Shown here one piece after another: positions 55,030 through 63,834 of a stretch of DNA of 64,000 nucleotides (positions are counted from its first letter, which is position 1; the number at the start of each line of letters is the position of its first letter). The DNA lies in the NCBI RefSeq assembly GCF_003992595.1, contig NZ_RZNA01000018.1, positions 112,151 through 176,150 of the forward strand, read 5' to 3'. This DNA comes from Flagellimonas oceanensis. GTDB taxonomy: Bacteria > Bacteroidota > Bacteroidia > Flavobacteriales > Flavobacteriaceae. Position numbers and translations under genes: made by a program. The notes under the pieces are model-generated. The model had not been told where the DNA came from, made no database searches, and was given only the letters and a program-made list of their open reading frames with translations.

Positions 55030-56427
55030 TTATTGATTGACTTTGGTAGGTTCATATAAACCAGGATCTGCCGGGGCCGCAGGATTTGACAAGACCTCGT
55101 CCTGGGGATACAACATACGCTCCACGTTTTGTGTACTGGTCGGTACGTTCAAAGGAAAAGGCACCGCTACGTCCGAATCATTCTTTCGGAGTCTGCGCGC
55201 ATCATCGAATGGCATATAGGTGGTAAAGCCAGAAACATATCGTTCTTCGATGATTTCCCTGAGCAAGGCAGTATTCGGGTCTGTCCCGTCTATATTTTCC
55301 ATGCCACCGGAATTGAAATCCCCGGCCACATAGGCTTCATATAAATAGGGTTCGGCGGAAAAATTCGCATTTAGGAAACTTCCGGTATTCAGATAGGCAC
55401 GCAACTCGTTCAAATGTCCCAAACCAATTTCGAAACTTTGGGTACGGGCACCCGCTTCCGCCAATATGAGCATATTCTCCTGAAATGTGATCATTGGCTG
55501 TGGTTCAAGTTCCTGTGCTACACCCAGATTTCCGTCCGCATCCGATTGGTCGATGACATAGTACTGGCGCCTGGCCGTTTCATCGGTCTTGGCATTGTTT
55601 CGGGAGATTCCACTGGTATCGTCCAATAGCTGCATCAAATAACTGTCCCCGGTCCCTGTGTTCGGGCTACCGGCCAAAACAATGTAGTATTTGTTTTTGG
55701 TGGCGTTTTGCCCCGTAACGTCAAGGGGATTGAACATCATGTTGTTATCACTAGTGGAAATCCCGTTCAAGGCTGCACTATAAGCTTCGCCATATGCTTT
55801 GGTATGCATAAAGTAACGAGCTTTAAGGGTCCATGCGGATTCGAGCCATTTGTCGCGGTCTCCTTGGAAGATGTAATCCTCCAGAACGCCAAAACCGGCA
55901 GCACCCTCTAAATCGGCGATGGCACTGTCCAACAGTATCTGTAACTGTTCAAAAACATAGAGTTGGTCATCGAATTCAGGGTTTTCTATATCACCCAATG
56001 CCTGAGAATATGGGATATCGCCGAACAAGGAAGCATAAGTACCCACCAAATGAGCTTCTACTACCTTGGAGATACCCAATAATAGGGGGTTGTCCACAGC
56101 TCTGTCCTGTATTTGCCGCACTGGCGTCAAAACATTTTGGTAGCCATCCCAATCAAAGGTATTGTTGGCGACATTGTATTGATATCTTTCCAGTTCCACT
56201 TGTTCAAAACCGGTCAGTTGTCCGGACCAATAACCCGCCATTCTACTATAGGCCCCCAATTGGATGCCGATGTTTGAAAGCTCCGCGCCGTTTAGGAAAA
56301 GACCTGCGTCAATATCTGTTAAAGTTAATTGGTTCGGATTTTCGTTGAGATCTTCGACCATTTTTTCACAACCAAAAAAAACGAAAGCCGTGAAAATCAA
56401 AAGAATTTGTATATATGTTGATTTCAT
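55030..56427 (-). CDS. SusD-like lipoprotein (SusD-like_2 type)
   Basis: A 465-residue surface lipoprotein with a lipobox (VFFGC, about residue 20). It shows the helical SusD core, including YWSGQLTGFEQVELERYQ and ASLFGDIPYSQAL, and a C-terminal part with FTTYMPFDDARRLR. It belongs to the SusD-like_2 branch, which is often paired with transporters for peptides or other non-starch substrates. It follows its SusC partner by 12 bases. Confidence 0.9.
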   Translation of the reverse strand: MKSTYIQILLIFTAFVFFGCEKMVEDLNENPNQLTLTDIDAGLFLNGAELSNIGIQLGAYSRMAGYWSGQLTGFEQVELERYQYNVANNTFDWDGYQNVLTPVRQIQDRAVDNPLLLGISKVVEAHLVGTYASLFGDIPYSQALGDIENPEFDDQLYVFEQLQILLDSAIADLEGAAGFGVLEDYIFQGDRDKWLESAWTLKARYFMHTKAYGEAYSAALNGISTSDNNMMFNPLDVTGQNATKNKYYIVLAGSPNTGTGDSYLMQLLDDTSGISRNNAKTDETARRQYYVIDQSDADGNLGVAQELEPQPMITFQENMLILAEAGARTQSFEIGLGHLNELRAYLNTGSFLNANFSAEPYLYEAYVAGDFNSGGMENIDGTDPNTALLREIIEERYVSGFTTYMPFDDARRLRKNDSDVAVPFPLNVPTSTQNVERMLYPQDEVLSNPAAPADPGLYEPTKVNQ

Positions 56428-56439
56428 GATTATTAGGTT

Positions 56440-59400
56440 TTAGAAATTGGCTTGAAGGTTAAACAAAATCGAACGTGTTCCGGGATTGTTGAAGTAATTC
56501 ATTCCGAAGGCATTGCTGACACCATAGTTATTGGTCTCTGGGTCCACATCCTTGATACCGGTCCATAGAATCAAATCCCGTCCCGTCACCGATATCCGGA
56601 ACGAATCCAATGCCAGTTTTTTACTCAACTTAAGGCCTGAAAATGTATACCCAAGGGTCACGTTACGGAGCTTGGTCCACGTGGCATCCTCGATGAACAG
56701 GTCATTGGTCTTGTTGAAACCAAGGCCACCTCCGATACCGCGATACCAAGATTCATCCAATAGAACATCCCCACCACCAAAGTCGGCAATGTTCCCCCTT
56801 ACCGTGGTTCCGGCTAGGATTACATCTCCATTGACATTGACAAGGTCCTCTGTTAGGGTAACCTCCTGGGCTACATCCTTGTGTACGCCAAACCCATATA
56901 ATACCACTCGTGTTCTATTAATGAAATCGCCACCTTGGGAATGTTCGAACAAGAAGCTGAAGTCAAGACCTTTAAAGTTTAGTTGCATGCCGATGCCTCC
57001 CCTCCAATCGGGATTTGGATCTCCGAGTACGCGGCTTTCCGTATCCAATTGTGGAAAACCGTTGGCATCCAAAGCCAAACTATTGTCCTCATTTCTTAGG
57101 GTTCCTGGCAAGAAAAAGGAACTCATCGGATATCCCTTGACGGCTTTTGATGTTCCTCCAATATCCACGGTTTCGGCTCCAGCAATATCCACAACCATAT
57201 TTTCGTTGTTGTTGTAATTGGTGTTGATCGAAAGTTTGAGGTCATCGGTTTCGATCAACTTGCCAGTAAGATCGACTTCAAGACCTTTGTTCTCGATGAC
57301 CGCGGCGTTCTTATAGTTAAAGTTGAAACCGGAACTCGGATTGGCTTTGACGGCAAAGAGGATGTCCTTGGTTTCATTTCTATAATAGGTAAACCCTAAT
57401 CCCACTCGGTCTTTAAAGAACCGTAAATCGGTACCAACTTCCCACTCTGTCTTAATCTCTGGTTTCAGATTTGGATTTCCTTTTTCCGAATCGACCATAA
57501 AACTTCCTCCGAAGTTTGAAAATCCTGTTGTGGCCAAAGTCTCGAATTTATAGGGAGCCGGTTGAATCCCTACCTTTCCCCAAGCTGCCCTAAGCTTTCC
57601 AAAACTCAGGAAATCAGAGGAACCGACCAGATCACTGAACTGCCAGGCAAGGTCTACTGAAGGATAGAAAAAACTCCCTTTTATGGTTGAAGAGGCTTCC
57701 AAGGCTCCTGAAAAATTGAAAAACAATTGACCATAAAGATTTATTCCCAAAATACCATAACCACGGTTTGAGCGAATATGCTGAAGATTACGATTCCAAG
57801 AACTGGCCGCTTGATCTGGATTGAGATCTGGTGTGGGTAACCTTGAATCAACGGCAAAAGGACTTATTGTATTTGTATTGATAACTCTTTTCCGATCATT
57901 GAAGTTAACACCGAACGTGGCGGATACCCCTAAATCATTGCTAAAGTCATGTGTAGCAACTATAATTCCATCTAAATTGAACTCCTTGCTGTTAATATCC
58001 GTCTGACTCCAATACCCGCTACTTCGAAGGCCACTAGCCGAACCGATTGGATAAAATTGACTTCTTGCATCCGTATAATAATCCAGACCGCCCCTTAAAA
58101 TGACTTTTAGCCAATTGACAGGGTCAATGGTCAACTCGGGATTGATGATGAAACGGTTGACATCATTGGGTGCTTTTTGTTCGTTTAAAGTCCATAAGGG
58201 ATTGTTGTAAATGGGATTTTCAGATTCTCCCAATTGGCGTCTATAGGACCTTTGTCGATTTGTGATGATGTCTCCGTTGGATGCCGTGTAGGTTCCGATA
58301 TAGTCTGTAATATCAAAATCAGGTGCGGTCCTTAAAAGCCCTAAAAGGATACCGTTGGTTGTTTCCCCGGCCTGTTCAATACGATTCGATCTAGTGTTGG
58401 TAAAGGATACTCTATTGTTCCAACTCAACCAATCTGTCATTTGGAACTTGGTGTTCAACCTAACATTTTGTCTTTTGTAATCATAATTTTTGATGATTCC
58501 TTTTTGATCCAAATTCTCATAACTAAAAAAGTAAGAGGCTCTTTGCCCTCCGCCATTTACGGATACATTGTGTTGTGAAAAGGTTCCAATACGAAAAACC
58601 TTGTCATAATTACTATCAGTAAATGTTTCTCTTGAGTTTTTTGAAATTACGGGATAATATCGATTGCCGGTTGTGCTTGACAAAAAAGATGCTCCGGATG
58701 TATCCAAGTCATCGGGCTCACCTGAGCGGTCTGTGATTTTGTCGCCCCAGGATTCTGCAAAAGAAGTACTAAAAACTCCATTACGTCCTTGTCCAAAGGA
58801 GTTCTGAAGAGGAGTTCTTACATTGATATAATCATAGGATTGTGAAAAAGTATATTGTATGGTTGGCTTTTGACCCAATTGACCACTTTTTGTAGTAATC
58901 ACAATAACCCCATTTGCAGCACGGGAACCCCAAAGGGCAGCAGCTGATGCACCTTTCAAAATCTGAACTGAGGCGATATCCTTTGGATTGATGTCGTCCA
59001 ATCGCGATTGTTGGCTGAGGGTGACGCCTCCAATATTGTCATTGCTCACGGGAATACCATCCAAAATGATCAAAGGCTGACTGGCACCTTGAATGGTGTT
59101 CGCACCGCGGATCTGTATGGAAGATCCAGCCCCTGGGTCACCATTGGATTTGCCGATCCGTACCCCTGATGCCTTACCTGCCAATGCATTGATAACCCCG
59201 GCTTCCCCAGATTTGGCAATGTTCTCGGATTGGATAGTGGAACTTGTGGAACCTGATTCATCCTTTAGTTGCTTGGTACCAATGGCCGTTACGATAACTT
59301 CATCCAAATTACTGACACTGGGGACCATGGTCACATTGACGACGGGATTGTTCCCTACGGTTATTTCCTTGGTTTGGTAACCAATATAGGAGTATACCAA

Positions 59401-59943
59401 AATGTCTCCTTGGGAGGCATCGATGGCATAGTTTCCATCGAAATCGGAGGAGACCCCCTTTATTGTCCCCTTAATGACAATACTGACCCCAGGTAGGGGG
59501 GAGTTGTTCTCATCAGTAACGGTTCCTGTGATGTTAATGAAATTTGGCTTCGATGCCTTTTCTGATTGGGTGCTGATCTTTTCCGGTTCATTTTCCTTTT
59601 CTACAAGGACGATCAACTTTCTCCTGATTTCATAAGAAATATTGCTTTCGGCAAGGATAATGTCCATCAGGACATCGATTTTAACTTTTTCCACATCCAC
59701 CGAAATCCTTTTGTTCAAATCCAATGTGGAATTTTTGTATAGGATATTGTAATCGGTACTCTCCTCAATTTTTTCGAAAACGGATGCTATGGATGCATTT
59801 TCCATTTTCATCGAAACGAATTTTTGAGAATATGAATTATTGGCATTGAGTTGGAACAGTGCAACCAATAAAAACAGGGCGGAAATTTTCATTTTCAAAT
59901 CTATTTTAGCACTAAAATAGCTTTTGCATAGTGTGTTTTTCAT
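56440..59943 (-). CDS. SusC/RagA-type TonB-dependent transporter with STN domain
   Basis: A 1167-residue outer-membrane transporter. The start at 59943 leaves an unusual leader; the in-frame ATG at 59892 (MKISALFLLVALFQLNAN) gives a normal signal peptide. An STN domain (about 40-112), a carboxypeptidase-D-like domain (ITGTVTDENNSPLPGVSI, about 137-210), a plug (VTAIGTKQLKDES, QPLIILDGIPVS) and a barrel ending RSILFNLQANF follow. With the FecR upstream it forms a signalling transporter. The substrate is probably peptides, judging from the operon. Confidence 0.94.
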   Translation of the reverse strand: MKNTLCKSYFSAKIDLKMKISALFLLVALFQLNANNSYSQKFVSMKMENASIASVFEKIEESTDYNILYKNSTLDLNKRISVDVEKVKIDVLMDIILAESNISYEIRRKLIVLVEKENEPEKISTQSEKASKPNFINITGTVTDENNSPLPGVSIVIKGTIKGVSSDFDGNYAIDASQGDILVYSYIGYQTKEITVGNNPVVNVTMVPSVSNLDEVIVTAIGTKQLKDESGSTSSTIQSENIAKSGEAGVINALAGKASGVRIGKSNGDPGAGSSIQIRGANTIQGASQPLIILDGIPVSNDNIGGVTLSQQSRLDDINPKDIASVQILKGASAAALWGSRAANGVIVITTKSGQLGQKPTIQYTFSQSYDYINVRTPLQNSFGQGRNGVFSTSFAESWGDKITDRSGEPDDLDTSGASFLSSTTGNRYYPVISKNSRETFTDSNYDKVFRIGTFSQHNVSVNGGGQRASYFFSYENLDQKGIIKNYDYKRQNVRLNTKFQMTDWLSWNNRVSFTNTRSNRIEQAGETTNGILLGLLRTAPDFDITDYIGTYTASNGDIITNRQRSYRRQLGESENPIYNNPLWTLNEQKAPNDVNRFIINPELTIDPVNWLKVILRGGLDYYTDARSQFYPIGSASGLRSSGYWSQTDINSKEFNLDGIIVATHDFSNDLGVSATFGVNFNDRKRVINTNTISPFAVDSRLPTPDLNPDQAASSWNRNLQHIRSNRGYGILGINLYGQLFFNFSGALEASSTIKGSFFYPSVDLAWQFSDLVGSSDFLSFGKLRAAWGKVGIQPAPYKFETLATTGFSNFGGSFMVDSEKGNPNLKPEIKTEWEVGTDLRFFKDRVGLGFTYYRNETKDILFAVKANPSSGFNFNYKNAAVIENKGLEVDLTGKLIETDDLKLSINTNYNNNENMVVDIAGAETVDIGGTSKAVKGYPMSSFFLPGTLRNEDNSLALDANGFPQLDTESRVLGDPNPDWRGGIGMQLNFKGLDFSFLFEHSQGGDFINRTRVVLYGFGVHKDVAQEVTLTEDLVNVNGDVILAGTTVRGNIADFGGGDVLLDESWYRGIGGGLGFNKTNDLFIEDATWTKLRNVTLGYTFSGLKLSKKLALDSFRISVTGRDLILWTGIKDVDPETNNYGVSNAFGMNYFNNPGTRSILFNLQANF

Positions 59944-59993
59944 ACTTTTGATATGGTTTAAAAATTGGTCATTCAGTTTTTGAATTGTTTGAA

Positions 59994-60023
59994 AACCAGG
60001 GATTGTTCCCGCAATTCCTGGTT
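59994..60023. other. Hairpin between fecR and susC
   Basis: AACCAGGGATTG (59994-60005) pairs with CAATTCCTGGTT (60012-60023) with one mismatch and a 6-base loop. On the - strand it lies in the 105-base gap between FecR and SusC and could lower read-through or protect the susC mRNA end. A T-run follows on the + strand side, where no gene would need a terminator. Confidence 0.5.
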
Positions 60024-60048
60024 CTTTTTTAGGTTTAGTTCATAGGCG

Positions 60049-61200
60049 TTAGTTGTTTTTCTGAGTTAGTATTATTTTATCGTTGGTTATCTTATAGGCA
60101 AAATCCTTGATTCTTTGGAATCCTTGTAGGACCTCTTCAATAGTTTCCGTTTTGAAGCGACCCGTGTACCGTTCACTTTTAAGAAGGTCCCCCCTTATTT
60201 CGATGGCCACATTGTAGTGCCTCTCCAATTTTTTGGTAATGTGGATGAAATCTTCGTTTTTGAAATACAGGATGCCTTCCTTCCAGGCAATGTACCTGCT
60301 GACATCCACATCGGTCAGTTGAAGTTCTTTATGACCATTGGAATAGAATGCCATTTGGTTCGGTTTTAAAAGGAGATGTGATGCTTCGAAACCATTGCTC
60401 CTTTTGACCGAGAGACTGCCTTCCACCAAGACCACTTGAACGGTTTCGTCATCGGGATAGCTGGATAGGTTAAATTGAGTGCCCAAAACTTTAGTGTCCA
60501 ACTCCCTTGTTTTGACCCTGAAAGGGCGCAAGGAATCGGATTCTACGGTGAAATATGCTTCCCCTGTCAATTCCACATCCCTTGGTCCCGAAGCATAAAA
60601 TGCCGTGGGATAGGTCAAGGAAGAACCGGAATTGAGATAGACCTGGGTTCCATCGGAAAGCACAATCTCGAATTTCTTCCCATAGGGTACGTTGAGGGTA
60701 TTGTATACCAAGGGTTCGCCCAAATCATCGTTCTCAATGCTAACTTTTTTGTATACAATCTTAGATCCATCCTGTTCAGCAATGATATTGTTTGAACGCG
60801 TGACAATTGAGGCATCCTTGTTCGATAGTTCCTTGGTCGTACCATTGTCCAGGACAATGGTGACTTCCTGTTGGCCAACGGTCTTTGGGCTATTGTTTCT
60901 TAACAAAAGCAATGTTGATATTCCGATAAGCCCGATAAAAATTGCAGCATACCGCAACCAAGCCTGTCTTCTTTTTCTTTTGGACCTGACTAAAAGGTCA
61001 AATTTTGACAGTAATTCCTTTTTGTACTGTTCGGCATTTTCCTGACCTAGGGACCGTGTTATCAAATAGTGAAGCTCGGCCGATTCCTTAAAGGAAGAAG
61101 GATTGTCCTTGACCCATTGGGCCAATTGCTCAATTTCATCCGGGTTTGAAGGGTTTTCAAAGAAATTGAAAATAATTTTTTTGATATGTTTATTTTTCAT
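60049..61200 (-). CDS. FecR-type anti-sigma factor
   Basis: A 383-residue inner-membrane protein with a cytoplasmic part (1-80), one helix (about 85-102, AAIFIGLIGISTLLLL), a FecR domain (VPYGKKFEIVLSDGT, about 110-270) and a DUF4974-like C-terminal domain. It is divergent from the ECF sigma gene at 61316 with 115 bases between them, which must carry both promoters. It receives the signal from the SusC STN domain. Confidence 0.92.
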   Translation of the reverse strand: MKNKHIKKIIFNFFENPSNPDEIEQLAQWVKDNPSSFKESAELHYLITRSLGQENAEQYKKELLSKFDLLVRSKRKRRQAWLRYAAIFIGLIGISTLLLLRNNSPKTVGQQEVTIVLDNGTTKELSNKDASIVTRSNNIIAEQDGSKIVYKKVSIENDDLGEPLVYNTLNVPYGKKFEIVLSDGTQVYLNSGSSLTYPTAFYASGPRDVELTGEAYFTVESDSLRPFRVKTRELDTKVLGTQFNLSSYPDDETVQVVLVEGSLSVKRSNGFEASHLLLKPNQMAFYSNGHKELQLTDVDVSRYIAWKEGILYFKNEDFIHITKKLERHYNVAIEIRGDLLKSERYTGRFKTETIEEVLQGFQRIKDFAYKITNDKIILTQKNN

Positions 61201-61315
61201 TATCGTTAAATGCGGATTACCAAAATGTTATTTGTTAAACGATCTGAAATTGACAAACCCTTGGTTTTAATCAAAAAATATTGATAATATTGATCGGACT
61301 TAGAAGATAGGTGCA

Positions 61316-61903
61316 ATGGATTCCAATGATATCGGGGAAAATATTGATTTAATCGCAATCCAAAAGGGCAGTCGAAAGGAATTCGAGAAGGTTGTTGAGC
61401 TTTATTACAACGAACTCTTTTTTTATGCCAAAAGTTTATGTAGGGACGAATTGTTGGCCAAGGATTTGGTCCAAGAAGCTTTTTTTGGACTATGGCAAAA
61501 AAGGGAAACTTTGAATGCAAAAACGGTTCTTAGGGGGTGGCTTTATCTTTCATTGAAGAATAAATTCCTGGATCATGTAAAAAAGTACAGAAAGGAAACC
61601 TATTTTTTCGAGAGGACCTATTCGGAGACCATGGAAACCCTTTCACAACAGGATCACCAAGAAAACCTATCCAGAAAGATTGAATTGATGGATAGGGAGA
61701 TTGACTTGTTGCCCAAGAAATGTCAACAAGTATTGGTCTTGAGCAAAAAGGAAGGTTTGACCAATGCGGAAATTTCAGATTATCTCAACATTTCCATCAA
61801 AACCGTGGAAGGCCATCTTTCCAATGCATATAAAATCCTCAAGGAAAAGTTGTATGAGAAATTTCAAATTTTGTTCACTGTAATCGGTTTCAGATCAAAG
61901 TGA
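61316..61903 (+). CDS. ECF sigma factor, FecI/Bacteroidota Sus type
   Basis: A 195-residue sigma factor. Region 2 has FEKVVELYYNELFFYAKSL and AKDLVQEAFFGLWQKRE; region 4 has DLLPKKCQQVLVLSKKEG and ISIKTVEGHLSNAYKIL. It is transcribed away from its FecR partner, unlike the first locus where both are on one strand. It should switch on the - strand peptide-type Sus operon when substrate is bound. Confidence 0.93.
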   Translation: MDSNDIGENIDLIAIQKGSRKEFEKVVELYYNELFFYAKSLCRDELLAKDLVQEAFFGLWQKRETLNAKTVLRGWLYLSLKNKFLDHVKKYRKETYFFERTYSETMETLSQQDHQENLSRKIELMDREIDLLPKKCQQVLVLSKKEGLTNAEISDYLNISIKTVEGHLSNAYKILKEKLYEKFQILFTVIGFRSK

Positions 61904-62041
61904 TGACGAATCGTTCTAGGTTCAATCCTTCATAGACCCCGATAGGGTTATAGTTGATTCAAATTTTTGCCAATCCTACCGTTAGTTGTTAATGGATTTC
62001 TTCCATCATTTTTTTACAGGACATGAATTTTGTTCTTTATA

Positions 62042-62758
62042 CTAGAATAATAATGAAAGTCCTGAAACCATTAGCAAAAACAGGATGCTCTTTTTATAAT
62101 GGGCCTTTCCTGATTTTTTGAACGTTTTTCTTCCCAAAAACTGGGCGGAAAGGAAAATGGGAAAAATAATCGCGGCGTATTTACATTGCTCAAAATTTAA
62201 AATGCCATTTAAGGCCAAGGTTGGTATTCTGGTAAGGGTAACAAGTCCTAAAATGCCAATCATCGTGGCCCTTATGGTATTGATTTCCTTGATCCTATTC
62301 TCCACGCAGATGATATACAATGGTCCCCCAGTGGAGAATATCCCAGAGAAAAAACCTGCCAAAATACCAAGACCTAAAATACTGGTATTCCCCAGATTCG
62401 ATTCTCGCTTACCTAGAAGGGAATACAACACGTATGCGAGTATAAAGGCACCAAGCATTTTTTTTAAAAAGAATGGCTTGGAATATGAGAGGACCAAAAC
62501 CCCTAAAACAACCCCTACAATTGATGTTATGGAAAGGTCAAGGATTGTTTTTTTATCAATGAAAACCCATTCCCTGTAAATTAGGAAAATACTTGAAAAT
62601 ACATAGAATAGGGAAATGTAGGCAATGGCCTCCGGTAATTGAAACTTCAATAATAAGATGGGAAGTGCAATGAGAGAACCTGCAAATCCCATGGCACTTT
62701 GAACATAAAACCCTGCAAAAATACCTATGGTCAAAGTAATAAGTGAAAATAAATCCAT
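62042..62758 (-). CDS. TauE/SafE-family exporter
   Basis: A 238-residue membrane protein with about eight helices in two repeats: AMGFAGSLIALPILLL near the start and GFFSGIFSTGGPLYIICVE in the second half are the family loops. Relatives export sulfite, sulfoacetate or other small organic anions. It is separated from the peptide-type operon by the sigma gene and is convergent with it. It starts 87 bases from the broken Lrp-type gene and is divergent from it, so that regulator may once have controlled it. Confidence 0.85.
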   Translation of the reverse strand: MDLFSLITLTIGIFAGFYVQSAMGFAGSLIALPILLLKFQLPEAIAYISLFYVFSSIFLIYREWVFIDKKTILDLSITSIVGVVLGVLVLSYSKPFFLKKMLGAFILAYVLYSLLGKRESNLGNTSILGLGILAGFFSGIFSTGGPLYIICVENRIKEINTIRATMIGILGLVTLTRIPTLALNGILNFEQCKYAAIIFPIFLSAQFLGRKTFKKSGKAHYKKSILFLLMVSGLSLLF

Positions 62759-62845
62759 GTTCCAGAAATTGAACGGCTAAGCTAGTGGGTTGTAAAATGG
62801 TTTAAAAATTGAAAAATTGGAGAAAACAGGTATATTTAATTGAAT

Positions 62846-62987
62846 ATGCGTTATTTTGACAAAAAATATGTTGAAAAGATGGTTGATGGAATAGATAACC
62901 GAATAATTGGTCTTCTGAGAAAGAATTCTAGGTATTCATTTGCCGAAATCGGCAGAATCATTTCACTTTCGCCTTCATCTGTGAGGG
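62846..62987 (+). pseudogene. Lrp/AsnC-type regulator, cut by an insertion sequence
   Basis: The frame from the ATG at 62846 encodes an N-terminal winged helix (DNRIIGLLRKNSRYSFAEIG, ISLSPSSVR) typical of Lrp/AsnC proteins. After the Arg of SSVR the sequence changes to IS21-type end sequence. The linker, ligand-binding RAM domain and the rest are absent. The residual frame runs to 63076 but codes for unrelated residues. Confidence 0.82.
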
Positions 62988-63078
62988 TGGATAGGGCGGT
63001 CAATGTATACCACCTGCGGCGGATGAAAGTGAGCAGTGCAAATCAAGTGCACGAGATCGACTCATTTTGGTGCTGAAG

Positions 63079-63834
63079 TTAACGTTTATTTTTAATTTTT
63101 TTTCTCATTGATTCCCCTTTTATGTCCACCCTGTGAGCCGAGTGCACCAGCCGGTCAAGGATGGCGTCGGCGATCGTTTTTTCACCGATGACATCGTGCC
63201 ATGCCTCCACGGGCAGTTGTGAGGCTATAATGGTGGACCTTTTGCCGTGCCTGTCCTCTATGATCTCCATCAAAGAGTGCCTGTTGATGTTGTCCAATGG
63301 TTTTAGGCCAAAGTCATCCAGTATGAGCAGGTCCTGTTTTTCAAGTTTTCCAATGAATTTTAGATAGGACCCGTCCGCCTTTGAGGTTTTGAGCAAGGTA
63401 AAGAGTTTGGCCGTGTTGAAGTACATGGTCCTGTGCCCCATTGAGCAGGCCTGGTGCCCGATGGCGGAGGCCAGATAGCTCTTGCCGACCCCGGTGCTCC
63501 CGGTAATGAGCATATTTTCACCCTTGCGTATAAATCCACAGGAGGCGTAGCGCTGTATCCTGTTCCTGTCGATGTTCCTTCCAGGGCCGTAATCGATGGC
63601 CTCCATAACGGCACCGTACCTGAACCTTGCGGCCTTTGTCAGGCGCTCGATCTTGCGGTTGTGCCTATCGTCCCATTCGGACTGTACCAGATAGGCCACC
63701 AGTTCATCGTTGGTATAGTCCATGCTCTCGGGCGAGAGGCTGGTGTCAAAGGCCCTGAGCATCCCGTGGAGCCTGAGCTGTTTCATCTGTTCCAATGTCT
63801 TTGTGTTCATGTTGTCTGTTTTAATGTTTGTCAT
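63079..63834 (-). CDS. istB: IstB-type transposition helper ATPase
   Basis: A 251-residue AAA+ protein of IS21 elements. The Walker A motif is GSTGVGKSYLASAIG and the Walker B LLILDDFG; an N-terminal helical region (MKQLRLHGMLRAFD) precedes them and a basic end (RKKIKNKR) follows. It helps the IstA transposase choose and bind target DNA. The ATG overlaps the istA stop (ATGA). Confidence 0.93.
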   Translation of the reverse strand: MTNIKTDNMNTKTLEQMKQLRLHGMLRAFDTSLSPESMDYTNDELVAYLVQSEWDDRHNRKIERLTKAARFRYGAVMEAIDYGPGRNIDRNRIQRYASCGFIRKGENMLITGSTGVGKSYLASAIGHQACSMGHRTMYFNTAKLFTLLKTSKADGSYLKFIGKLEKQDLLILDDFGLKPLDNINRHSLMEIIEDRHGKRSTIIASQLPVEAWHDVIGEKTIADAILDRLVHSAHRVDIKGESMRKKIKNKR

